From CAZMFZ01 sp046152935 (lineage in GTDB: Bacteria > Bacteroidota > Bacteroidia > Cytophagales > UBA9547), in NCBI GenBank assembly GCA_046152935.1, contig JBJXGB010000181.1, positions 1-13,321 on the forward strand: DNA of 13,321 bases, given 5' to 3'. Below, piece after piece: positions 1 through 7,300 of this stretch. The first letter of the stretch is position 1, and each line of letters opens with the position of its first letter. The notes below the pieces were generated by a model. That model did not search any database and was not told where the DNA came from. It saw only the letters and a list, made by a program, of their open reading frames with translations. The position numbers and the translations under genes are program-made.

Positions 1-1787
1 GCCATTATGGCTTCTTTCGACTTGAAAATGGTAGTTGGCGTAATACCATTTACACGATTATGCTCCATTTGAATGGCTCGTCTTCGATTGGTTTCATCGA
101 TGGCTTGTTGCATCGAACCCGTGATCACATCAGCATACATGATTACATGCCCTTTTACATTTCGCGCAGCACGGCCAATAGTTTGAATCAAAGAGCGTTG
201 ATTCCGCAAAAAACCCTCTTTATCTGCATCAAAAATGGCTACCAATTCTACTTCTGGCAAATCTAAACCCTCACGTAGCAAGTTTACCCCTACCAAAACA
301 TCAAAAATCCCCAATCGCAACTCCCTTAAAATCTCAACTCTATCCAATGTTTTTACCTCCGAGTGAATGTACCGTGTATTGATGTTCATATTGGTGAGGT
401 ATTTCGACATTTCTTCAGCCATTCTTTTGGTAAGCGTAGTCACCAAAACCCTGCCGCCTCCAGCAATACAAACTTTTAATTCTTCTAACAAATCAGGAAT
501 TTGATTGGTACATGGTCGTACGTAAATTTCAGGATCAAGCAAGCCAGTTGGGCGAATTATTTGCTCTACCACTACCCCACCCACGCGTTGCAATTCATAA
601 TCTGCTGGCGTGGCACTCACAAACAAAACCTGGCCGAGCATTCCCTCAAATTCATTGAAAGTCAAAGGGCGATTGTCCATTGCCGATGGCAAACGAAACC
701 CATAATCGACCAAATTTACTTTTCTCGACCGATCGCCACCCCACATGGCACGTATTTGAGGCATCGTGGCATGGCTTTCATCGACCACCATCAAAAAATC
801 GTCAGGAAAATAATCGAGCAAACAAAAAGGCCTTTGGCCTGTATTTCTTCTATCAAAATATTTAGAATAATTTTCAATTCCCGAGCAATAGCCCAATTCA
901 TTCATCATCTCCAAATCAAATTCAGTCCTTTCCTGAATTCGCTTGGCTTCAACATATCGCTGATCGCGTTCAAAAAATTTAATTTGTTCTCCCAAATCAA
1001 TTCTTATTTCATTCATAGCTCGATTTAAAGAATCGCGACCGGTTACAAACAAATTGGCAGGGAAAATGCTTATTTTCTCTTCATCTGCTATCTTTTTTCC
1101 ACTTTCGGGTTCTATTCTTTGTATGGTTTCTATTTCATCGCCATAAAAAATAATGCGATAGGCAAAATCTGCATAGGCAGGAAAAATATCTATGCTGTCT
1201 CCTTTTACACGAAACGTGCCATGTGTAAACTCATTTTGGGTGCGAGAATATAATATTTCTACCAATGCAAAAAGAAATTTATTGCGGGCAACCATATCGC
1301 CAACCCCAATTTTCAATGTTAGTTTTCCAAATTCTTCAGGATTTCCGATACCGTAAATGCAAGATACTGAGGCTACTACGATCACATCTCTTCGCCCCGA
1401 AACCAAAGAAGAGGTAGCCGAAAGTCTTAGCTTTTCAATTTCTTCGTTGATAGATAAGTCTTTCTCAATATAGGTGCCAGAATTTGGAATAAATGCTTCT
1501 GGCTGATAATAATCGTAATAAGAGATGAAATATTCGACCGCATTTTCAGGAAAAAACTGCTTAAACTCTCCATATAATTGGGCTGCCAATGTTTTGTTGT
1601 GGCACAAAACCAAGGTTGGTTTTTGGGTTTGGTAAATAACATTGGCTGCGGTAAAAGTTTTACCTGTTCCTGTAGCTCCCAAAAGTACTTGGGCTTGTTC
1701 GCCAGCATTTATTCCCTTTACCAGTTCTGCAATGGCTTTAGGCTGATCGCCAGTAGGTTTGTATTCAGAAACTAAGTTGAAAGGCAT
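1..1787 (-). CDS. uvrB: UvrB, excinuclease ABC subunit B (3' end cut by window edge)
   Basis: This is the damage-verification helicase of nucleotide excision repair. It is handed DNA by UvrA, inserts a beta-hairpin between the strands, and recruits UvrC for incision. Reading down from ATG at 1787, the frame stays open for 595 codons to the window edge. Visible motifs are Walker A GATGTGKT at residues 38-44 and its flanks, the Tyr-rich beta-hairpin (YFISYYDYYQPEAF, about 86-99), the DESH Walker B at 336-339 (bases 771-782), and helicase motif VI (QTIGRAARN, near residue 537). UvrB proteins are usually about 660-680 residues, so roughly 75 C-terminal residues, including the UVR motif that binds UvrC, lie outside the window. 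The start is chosen because MPFNLVSEYKPTGDQPKAI is the canonical UvrB N-terminus. The gene is divergent from the protease gene at 1932. Identification is certain; integrity of the missing end cannot be judged. Confidence 0.97.
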   Translation of the reverse strand, partial: MPFNLVSEYKPTGDQPKAIAELVKGINAGEQAQVLLGATGTGKTFTAANVIYQTQKPTLVLCHNKTLAAQLYGEFKQFFPENAVEYFISYYDYYQPEAFIPNSGTYIEKDLSINEEIEKLRLSATSSLVSGRRDVIVVASVSCIYGIGNPEEFGKLTLKIGVGDMVARNKFLFALVEILYSRTQNEFTHGTFRVKGDSIDIFPAYADFAYRIIFYGDEIETIQRIEPESGKKIADEEKISIFPANLFVTGRDSLNRAMNEIRIDLGEQIKFFERDQRYVEAKRIQERTEFDLEMMNELGYCSGIENYSKYFDRRNTGQRPFCLLDYFPDDFLMVVDESHATMPQIRAMWGGDRSRKVNLVDYGFRLPSAMDNRPLTFNEFEGMLGQVLFVSATPADYELQRVGGVVVEQIIRPTGLLDPEIYVRPCTNQIPDLLEELKVCIAGGGRVLVTTLTKRMAEEMSKYLTNMNINTRYIHSEVKTLDRVEILRELRLGIFDVLVGVNLLREGLDLPEVELVAIFDADKEGFLRNQRSLIQTIGRAARNVKGHVIMYADVITGSMQQAIDETNRRRAIQMEHNRVNGITPTTIFKSKEAIM

Positions 1788-1813
1788 AGTTGGATAATTC
1801 GAATAATAAAGAG

Positions 1814-1821
1814 CAAAGATA
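1814..1821 (-). promoter_or_regulatory. Candidate -7 element of the uvrB promoter
   Basis: Read on the minus strand this is TATCTTTG, a perfect match to the Bacteroidota -7 consensus TAnnTTTG. It ends 26 bases before the uvrB ATG, which would give a leader of about 20 bases. No clear TTTG lies 19-21 bases upstream (the matching place reads CATT), so the -33 half is weak. No LexA-like operator was recognised. Confidence 0.45.
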
Positions 1822-1931
1822 AAAAGACTTTGGGGTAATAAATGTTTTAGAAAAAACCAAAGCTATTTTTTTACCGATTTTTTGTACTTAACTTTAAATA
1901 GGCTTTATCTCAAAACATAAACAGGTATAAA

Positions 1932-2312
1932 ATGGGACAAATATTCGCAGAAATACAGCTTTCAAACGCCTCAGATCACCAATTAGATAGTATTTATACA
2001 AAGGCTTTGGTAGATACTGGTGCTTTGCTTTTGTGTATTCCTGAGCACATTGCTTTCCAATTGAAGCTCCAAGAATTTGAAAAAAGAGAAGTAACTATTG
2101 CAGATGGTTCAAAAAAATTAGCGCCTTATGTAGGCCCAATCAAAGTAAATTATTTGAATAGAATGTGCCTTACAGGTGCTTTGGTTTTAGGAAACATGAC
2201 CCTTTTAGGAGCAATTCCTATTGAAGACATGGATTTAATTATTCATCCGGCCCAATTAAAACTTTCGGTAAATCCTGAAAACCCAAATATTGCTGGAGCT
2301 TTGGTGGTTTAG
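1932..2312 (+). CDS. Small retropepsin-like (clan AA) aspartic protease
   Basis: The 126-residue product looks like a stand-alone retroviral-type aspartyl protease domain. The active-site signature is L-V-D28-T29-G30-A31, followed by a hydrophobic stretch. A flap-like segment with ADG lies at 57-59. A second signature, LLGAIPIEDMDL (91-102), resembles the ILG-hydrophobic motif after the flap, followed by a typical C-terminal VNPENPNIA. One domain supplies one catalytic Asp, so the active enzyme should be a homodimer; this follows from the family. There is no signal peptide or membrane segment, so it is probably cytoplasmic. The substrate is unknown. Clan AA proteins of this size are scattered through bacterial genomes, often without assigned function. 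It appears monocistronic, divergent from uvrB, with a hairpin terminator just downstream. ATG 1932 gives the family-like N-terminus MGQIFAEIQL. The fold assignment is strong; actual protease activity is inferred. Confidence 0.85.
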   Translation: MGQIFAEIQLSNASDHQLDSIYTKALVDTGALLLCIPEHIAFQLKLQEFEKREVTIADGSKKLAPYVGPIKVNYLNRMCLTGALVLGNMTLLGAIPIEDMDLIIHPAQLKLSVNPENPNIAGALVV

Positions 2313-2343
2313 CAAATTCTATTCATCGATTTATTAACCTAAC

Positions 2344-2380
2344 AAAAAAAGCCACTTAAAACGAATTAAGTGGCTTTTTA
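2344..2380. terminator. Bidirectional rho-independent terminator
   Basis: A perfect 9-bp stem (GCCACTTAA at 2351-2359 with TTAAGTGGC at 2366-2374) closes a 6-base loop. An A-run at 2344-2350 and a T-run at 2375-2379 lengthen the stem. It therefore has a U-tract on either strand. It serves the aspartic protease gene on the plus strand and the tRNA-Asn on the minus strand, whose 3' end is only four bases away. Confidence 0.9.
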
Positions 2381-2383
2381 ACG

Positions 2384-2457
2384 CTCTCCCTCTTGGGCTC
2401 GAACCAAGGACCCCCAGATTAACAGTCTAGTGCTCTAACCAGCTGAGCTAAGGAAGA
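2384..2457 (-). tRNA. tRNA-Asn (anticodon GTT)
   Basis: The minus strand folds into a full cloverleaf. The 7-bp acceptor stem pairs TCTTCCT with AGGGAGA (one G-U). The D arm is GCTC...GAGC. The anticodon stem CTAGA/TCTGG carries loop CTGTTAA with anticodon GTT at plus-strand 2421-2423. The T arm CTTGG/CCAAG carries loop TTCGAGC. The discriminator base is G at 2384, as expected for asparagine tRNA. The 3' CCA is not encoded, so it must be added after transcription. The gene has its own promoter and terminator and looks like a single-gene transcript. Confidence 0.96.
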
Positions 2458-2482
2458 ATCTCGTTGTTTTTTAAACGGGTTG

Positions 2483-2514
2483 CAATATTAGTGAGCTTCA
2501 GTCAAATACGCAAA
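2483..2514 (-). promoter_or_regulatory. Promoter of tRNA-Asn (Bacteroidota type)
   Basis: On the minus strand a -33 TTTG (plus 2511-2514) is followed after exactly 20 bases by TAATATTG (plus 2483-2490), a 7-of-8 match to TAnnTTTG. The expected start of transcription is near 2476-2478, about 20 bases before the mature tRNA 5' end. Position, spacing and sequence all fit the primary sigma factor of this phylum. Confidence 0.75.
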
Positions 2515-2594
2515 TTACACAACATCTTTTTTGCTTTTTATTTAAAACTTATCTTTAATTTCAATGTTCGATAATTTTTACCGTTTGCACAATT

Positions 2595-3176
2595 ATGCTA
2601 AAAAGAGTCATTTTTGCCTGTTTTTCATTTTTATCACTCCAAACTTTAGCCCAAACCGAGATCGAGTGGCACGAAACTGCCATTAAGCGACACCAAACCA
2701 ATAAAAAAGGCATGCTCATTTTAGGGTCTTGGGCGGCATCAAACATCATTTTGGGTACTGTTGTCTCTTTGCAAACAACGGGCGTAGACCATTATTTTTA
2801 CCAAATGAATGCGGGCTGGAATTTGATAAATCTAGGAATCGCATTGCCAACGCTTCTAAAAAACTACAAAGCTCCGCTCACGTTTGCTGAAAATGTAAAG
2901 CAACAGCATTTGATCGAAAAAATTCTTTTGCTAAACATTGGTTTGGATGCTGCTTACATGATTGGAGGCGTATACTTGAATCAACTTTCTGTCGGAAACG
3001 ACCAATCGCAATTGTTGCAAGGCTACGGAAATAGCATTTTGTTGCAAGGTGGTTTTTTGATGATTTTCGATTGTGGGTTGTACCTTTTTCACAATAGAAA
3101 TGGAAAGCAAATCAATAAATACCTCGAAAAAATCAGCCTATCAAATGCTGGCATTGGGCTGAAAGTAAATTTTTAG
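2595..3176 (+). CDS. Small exported or membrane protein, probably DUF6992-like
   Basis: A 193-residue protein of unknown function. The N-terminus (MLKRVIFACFSFLSLQTLAQ) looks like a signal peptide with likely cleavage at Ala19-Gln20. It is followed by a short polar segment and then hydrophobic stretches near residues 39-59, 72-88 (weak), 108-128 and 146-165, consistent with a compact four-helix membrane protein. The pattern ILGSWAASNI then YFYQMNAGWNLINLGIA resembles, from memory, the Bacteroidota family DUF6992; no reaction is known for it. It stands alone, about 140 bases from the tRNA gene on the opposite strand and convergent with the sorting-domain gene at 3234. ATG 2595 is preferred because it directly precedes the signal peptide. 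If the N-terminal segment is not cleaved it would act as a further membrane anchor. That the gene is real is well supported; the family name is tentative. Confidence 0.75.
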   Translation: MLKRVIFACFSFLSLQTLAQTEIEWHETAIKRHQTNKKGMLILGSWAASNIILGTVVSLQTTGVDHYFYQMNAGWNLINLGIALPTLLKNYKAPLTFAENVKQQHLIEKILLLNIGLDAAYMIGGVYLNQLSVGNDQSQLLQGYGNSILLQGGFLMIFDCGLYLFHNRNGKQINKYLEKISLSNAGIGLKVNF

Positions 3177-3180
3177 ACAT

Positions 3181-3212
3181 AAAAAAAGCCTTGAGTTTTG
3201 AAATCGAGGCTT
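3181..3212 (-). terminator. Rho-independent terminator of the sorting-domain gene
   Basis: A 9-bp stem (AAGCCTTGA 3186-3194 with TCGAGGCTT 3204-3212, one G-T pair) closes a 9-base loop. On the minus strand it is followed by a run of T (complement of A 3181-3185), so it mainly ends the convergent gene whose stop is at 3234. On the plus strand there is no T-run, so it would stop readthrough from the 2595-3176 gene only poorly. Confidence 0.8.
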
Positions 3213-3233
3213 CTAAAATATACTATTAAGCTA

Positions 3234-3611
3234 CTATTTTGAACAAACTAATTTTTTTGAGTCAAGCAATTTGTTGTGCGAGTAGATATTACAAAAATAA
3301 ATACCTTCTGCCAAATCTTTTATTTGCAATTTATAATGACCTGAACCAGCAAAATCTTCCAAATCAATTACCAATTTCTCTACGCCTATAATATCGTATA
3401 TTTTCAAAACAGTTGGCTTGCAATTCACAGCGACAATTTCAAGGCTTACACCATCTTTAAATGGATTTGGATAAGCTACCACTTCAACAATAGGATTTTG
3501 AGATACAATTTCGATGTGCGAACTGCGTTTCATCAACGTGGTGGCATTTGAACTTGTGTAAGTCCACACTAAAAATAGGCAAAATATGTATGTGAATACT
3601 ATCTTTTTCAT
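3234..3611 (-). CDS. Mini-protein consisting of a signal peptide and a T9SS type A sorting domain
   Basis: From ATG at 3611 the product is 125 residues. Residues 1-23 form a signal peptide (MKKIVFTYIFCLFLVWTYT... ending SNA). Only about 20 residues follow before the sorting domain: YPNPF at 47-51, LKIYDIIG at 69-76, and LAEGIYFCNI at 100-109, ending with KKLVCSK. These match the Por-secretion-tail pattern that directs proteins through the outer-membrane SprA/Sov pore, after which the tail is normally cut off or attached to the surface. Here there is almost no cargo, which is unusual. An in-frame ATG at 3650 would add 13 residues, but it lies inside the promoter and would place a non-signal extension ahead of a good signal peptide, so 3611 is preferred. 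Three Cys (64, 107, 123) are present. It is monocistronic and divergent from ruvA-sprA. The domain call is firm; the function is unknown. Confidence 0.85.
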   Translation of the reverse strand: MKKIVFTYIFCLFLVWTYTSSNATTLMKRSSHIEIVSQNPIVEVVAYPNPFKDGVSLEIVAVNCKPTVLKIYDIIGVEKLVIDLEDFAGSGHYKLQIKDLAEGIYFCNIYSHNKLLDSKKLVCSK

Positions 3612-3618
3612 AATAGAG

Positions 3619-3651
3619 CAAATATAGTGCATTTCTTTAGTGAATCCCAAA
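3619..3651 (-). promoter_or_regulatory. Promoter of the sorting-domain gene; nearly leaderless transcript
   Basis: On the minus strand TTTG (plus 3648-3651) is followed after 21 bases by TATATTTG (plus 3619-3626), a perfect TAnnTTTG. The -7 box ends only seven bases before the ATG at 3611, so transcription should begin within a few bases of the start codon. This placement excludes the upstream ATG at 3650 as the start for this promoter. Confidence 0.7.
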
Positions 3652-3703
3652 GAAGAGTCATTTTATTTACAAACGTTTTTTATGCCTGTTCTTGGTAATA
3701 TAT

Positions 3704-3735
3704 TATGATAATTTCAATTGAAATAGCTAGTTTTG
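3704..3735 (+). promoter_or_regulatory. Likely promoter of the ruvA-sprA-hslV operon
   Basis: TAGTTTTG at 3728-3735 is a perfect TAnnTTTG box. Twenty bases upstream sits TATG (3704-3707), a three-of-four match to TTTG. Transcription would start near 3740, about 24 bases before the ruvA ATG. No other good box was seen in the 112-base gap between the divergent genes. Confidence 0.5.
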
Positions 3736-3763
3736 TATTGGTTTCCCATATTAAATTTCAAGA

Positions 3764-4363
3764 ATGTTTGCTTATTTAGAAGGTAAAATTGCCCACATAG
3801 AGGCTGCAACAGCAATGCTTGATGTACAAGGAGTAGGCTATGAAGTGAAAATTTCACTCAACACGTACGCCCATCTTAAGAACGCAGAAAAAGGAAAAGT
3901 GTTCACTTATGTGGTGCTAAGCGACCAAACACATACTTTTTCGATTTATGGTTTTAGTGAAATGGCAGAAAAAAAGGTGTTTCTAGACCTTATTTCTGTT
4001 TCTGGCATAGGCTCAAACACAGCTCTTACTATGCTGTCATCCCTTTCTCTATCAGAATTGCAAAATGCAGTAGCCAAAGAAGATGTAAAAACTATCCAAT
4101 CGATTAAAGGGATTGGGCCAAAAACAGCACAAAGGGTGATATTAGAACTAAAAGATAAATTCAAAAAAGACTCACTACTCACACATTCTCAAAATATTCC
4201 CATAAATTCGCAGGGCAGTGTAAGAAATGATGCTTTAGCGGCATTGCTTTCTTTGGGAATACCTAAGCCTGCTGCCGAAAAAACAATTGACAACATAATT
4301 CGAACAAATGATAAAAACTTTACAACTGAGGAATTAATTAAAATAGCATTAAAATCAGCATAA
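3764..4363 (+). CDS. ruvA: Holliday junction branch migration protein RuvA
   Basis: RuvA binds the four-way Holliday junction as a tetramer and loads the RuvB motor for branch migration during recombination and repair of stalled forks; it is cytoplasmic. The 199-residue length matches the family. The N-terminal OB-fold (about 1-63) begins MFAYLEGKIAHIE. Two helix-hairpin-helix motifs follow, VSGIGSNTA (79-87) and IKGIGPKTA (114-122), which contact DNA. A polar linker (about 131-150) leads to the small C-terminal domain III (about 153-199) that binds RuvB, seen in NDALAALLSLGI. The start is the first ATG after the likely promoter. The stop lies 12 bases before the sprA reading frame, so the two are probably co-transcribed. 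From memory, sprA/sov also lies near ruvA in other Bacteroidota. ruvB and ruvC are not in the window. No defects are seen. Confidence 0.97.
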   Translation: MFAYLEGKIAHIEAATAMLDVQGVGYEVKISLNTYAHLKNAEKGKVFTYVVLSDQTHTFSIYGFSEMAEKKVFLDLISVSGIGSNTALTMLSSLSLSELQNAVAKEDVKTIQSIKGIGPKTAQRVILELKDKFKKDSLLTHSQNIPINSQGSVRNDALAALLSLGIPKPAAEKTIDNIIRTNDKNFTTEELIKIALKSA

Positions 4364-4375
4364 AGATTTTTATAG

Positions 4376-7300
4376 TTGGGGTTGCGTCATCAAAATAAGT
4401 CAATATTAATTTTTACTGGAACATTATTTTCGCTCGTTTCTTGGCTCACTTTTGCCAAGCCTAATCCGCATTTTCGCTCATTTCCAACCAAAAGCGATTA
4501 TTTTTTGGCCGATTCTGCAGATGAAGACACTTTAGATAAAATAAAATACAAACCAAGCAGAAAGCCAACCTACAAAGAAAAAGAGCAGTACGAAGACTAC
4601 TTGAAAAATAAGGAACGAAAACGCTCTCCACTTACACTCGATCGACCAAAAGGGGTAAAAACAGAGGTGGAGCTCGACCCAAGTGGACAATACTACAATG
4701 TGAATGAAAAATTGGGCGATGTAGATTTCAAGCCTGGCACGATCATGACTTTCGATCAGTACAAAAGGTTTCAAAACAAACAAGCGGCCAAAAATTATTA
4801 TCGCCAAAAATCAAAAGAAAGTGACGACAAAGCTGCTGCAAAGAAAGACAAACCACGTGCCCTCATCCCCAGAATTTACATTAATCCTAATCTAGACCGC
4901 ATTTTTGGAGGGAATTATATAGATGTGAAGCTAAATGGCTCGGTTTTGCTCGATTTTGGGTATCGAATTCAAGTTACCAACAATCCTGCTATTGCCGTGA
5001 ACCAACGATCGATTGGTGGCTTCTTTTTCGATCAACAAATTGCCATGAACGCCCAAGCGAAAATTGGCGAACGATTGAAAATAACCATCAACCAAGATAC
5101 TAAATCACAGTTTGATTTCGACAACAACGTAAAAATAGAATACACTGCACTCGAAACAGATATCATTCAAAAAGTAGAGGCAGGAAATGTAAGTATGCCA
5201 CTGAATACCAGCTTGATACAAGGTGCACAAAATTTATTTGGCGTGAAAGCCACTTTGAAATTTGGCCGTCTACAAGTAACAGCAATTGCAGCCCAACAAA
5301 GAGGCCGCGGACAAGAAACTAAGCTGCAAGGTGGTGCCCAAGGCAGAGATTTTTCGGTACGGGCTGATAATTATGAAGATAATCGACATTACTTTTTGGG
5401 GCAATTTTTTAGAAATAATTATGAAAAATCGCTCGAAAATATGCCACAAATCACATCGGGGGTAAATGTAACCCGTGTAGAAGTTTGGATTACCAATAGA
5501 AACAATACCACTGATAACTTACGAAATGCTGTTGGTTTCATGGATTTGGGAGAATATTCGCCATTTAATAAAACTAGCATTATCCCTTTTAGGCATGTGC
5601 CAACTTCAAATGAATCAAACAGTCTTTTTAACGAGCTAATAAAGGTCGCGGGCGATTCAACCAATAGTTTTGCTGGATTGAGAAGAGCCGATAATACTGC
5701 ATTTGAATTGGAAGGAGCAAGCTTTGGCCTTAAAAATGGAGACGATTTTGAAGTCATGCGGAATTGTAGGCGATTGAAGGATACCGAATTCAAATTCAAC
5801 CCGCAATTGGGATATATTTCGTTGAATACTGCTGTAGGGAGAGATGATATTGTGAGTGTGGCATTTGAGTATTCGTATTTAGGGAAAGTTTATAAAGTGG
5901 GCGAATTGACAGAAGATTACTCAAAATTAGATGCTAAACAAACCATTTTTGTAAAATTGCTTCGCCCAAGTACCATCCGCACAGACGTACCGATGTGGGA
6001 TTTGCAAATGAAAAATATTTACTCTTTGCAGGCATCAAATATTTCGCGCGAAAATTTCCAATTAAGGGTCGTCTATCGCGATGATAGAACGCAATTGAAC
6101 ACGCCAGTGTTGAAAAATGAACCAAAATCGCTCATCGATGGCAAGCCTTTGATACAAATATTGGGGCTCGATCGTTTAAACATGAGCAACGACCCACAGC
6201 CAGATGGCAATTTTGATTTTGTAGAATCTTCGTTGGCAAATCCAATACAGCCAAACCTTACTCCCGGTCAAAATGCCAACCAAACTGGTGCTACCAACAC
6301 CAACGATCCGACACAAAACCAAAACGGGCAAACAAATACTACCCAATCTTTCCTTAATCAAAACCGAATTACGGCCATTACCATCGACCCAGCTGCTGGA
6401 AGGGTAATATTTCCCGTCCTTGAGCCTTTTGGAAAAACTTTAAAGCAAGGTTTTCAAGAAGACTCTCTCAATCGGCCAGAGTTGATAAATAAGTATGTCT
6501 ACAACGAATTGTACCGAAGAACAAAGGCAGATGCCCTGCAACTTTCTAATAAAAACAAGTTTTTTATTATTGGCAGGTACCAAGCCACAGCATCTGATGA
6601 AATACCAATTTCGGGGTTTGCAGGGGGTGGGATAGCAGACTCCAAATTCGTAAAAGTTACGTCTGGTGGACTTTTGTTGACTGAAAATGTACAATATATT
6701 GTGCAACCAAATGGAACTGTCAAAATAATTGACCCTTCTCTATTGCTGCCCGGCAAGGATATAAGTGTTAGGTACGAACAGGCCGATTTATTTCAAGTAC
6801 GTAGCAAGTTTTTTACCGGAGCTAGGCTCGATTATGTATTGAATAAAGATGTAGCATTTGGGGCAACTTTGCTCAATTTGAACGAAAGACCGTTGATTTC
6901 GAGGGTTGCTATTGGCGATGAACCAGTTAATAATACTGTTTGGGGTTTTGATGGAACATATAAAAGCGATTCACGACTCATTACCAATATATTAGACAAA
7001 TTGCCTTTTTATTCTACCAAAGAGAAATCGACAGTGCAGATAAGTGGCGAATTTGCCCAATTGATACCGGGTGCACCTCAATTGGTTACCAAAGATGGCC
7101 AACCAACCTTTTTTATTGACGATTTTGAAAGTACACAACTCCCCTTTCGGCTCGATAACACGCCCTGGCTCAACTGGCGTTTGGCTGCCACTCCGCCCAA
7201 TTTTGAGGGAGCAGAGTATCCAAGCAATCCTCTAGCTTTGGGTTACAAAAGGGCAAAAATTGCTTGGTATGCAGTCGATCAAAGTTTTTACAGAGGCGAC

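Noticed and set aside
501..1028. A 175-codon open frame on the plus strand
   Set aside because: It lies wholly inside uvrB on the opposite strand, and its translation shows no coherent domain; it is a shadow of the real gene.
1880..1910. Possible promoter before the aspartic protease gene (TTTG at 1881, TAACTTTA at 1889-1896)
   Set aside because: The two boxes are only a few bases apart instead of 19-21, and no TTTG lies at the right distance before TAACTTTA.
2530..2557. Possible promoter before the 2595-3176 gene (TTTG 2530-2533, TATCTTTA 2550-2557)
   Set aside because: Spacing is 16 bases, shorter than the normal 19-21, and the last base of the -7 box differs; not strong enough to list.
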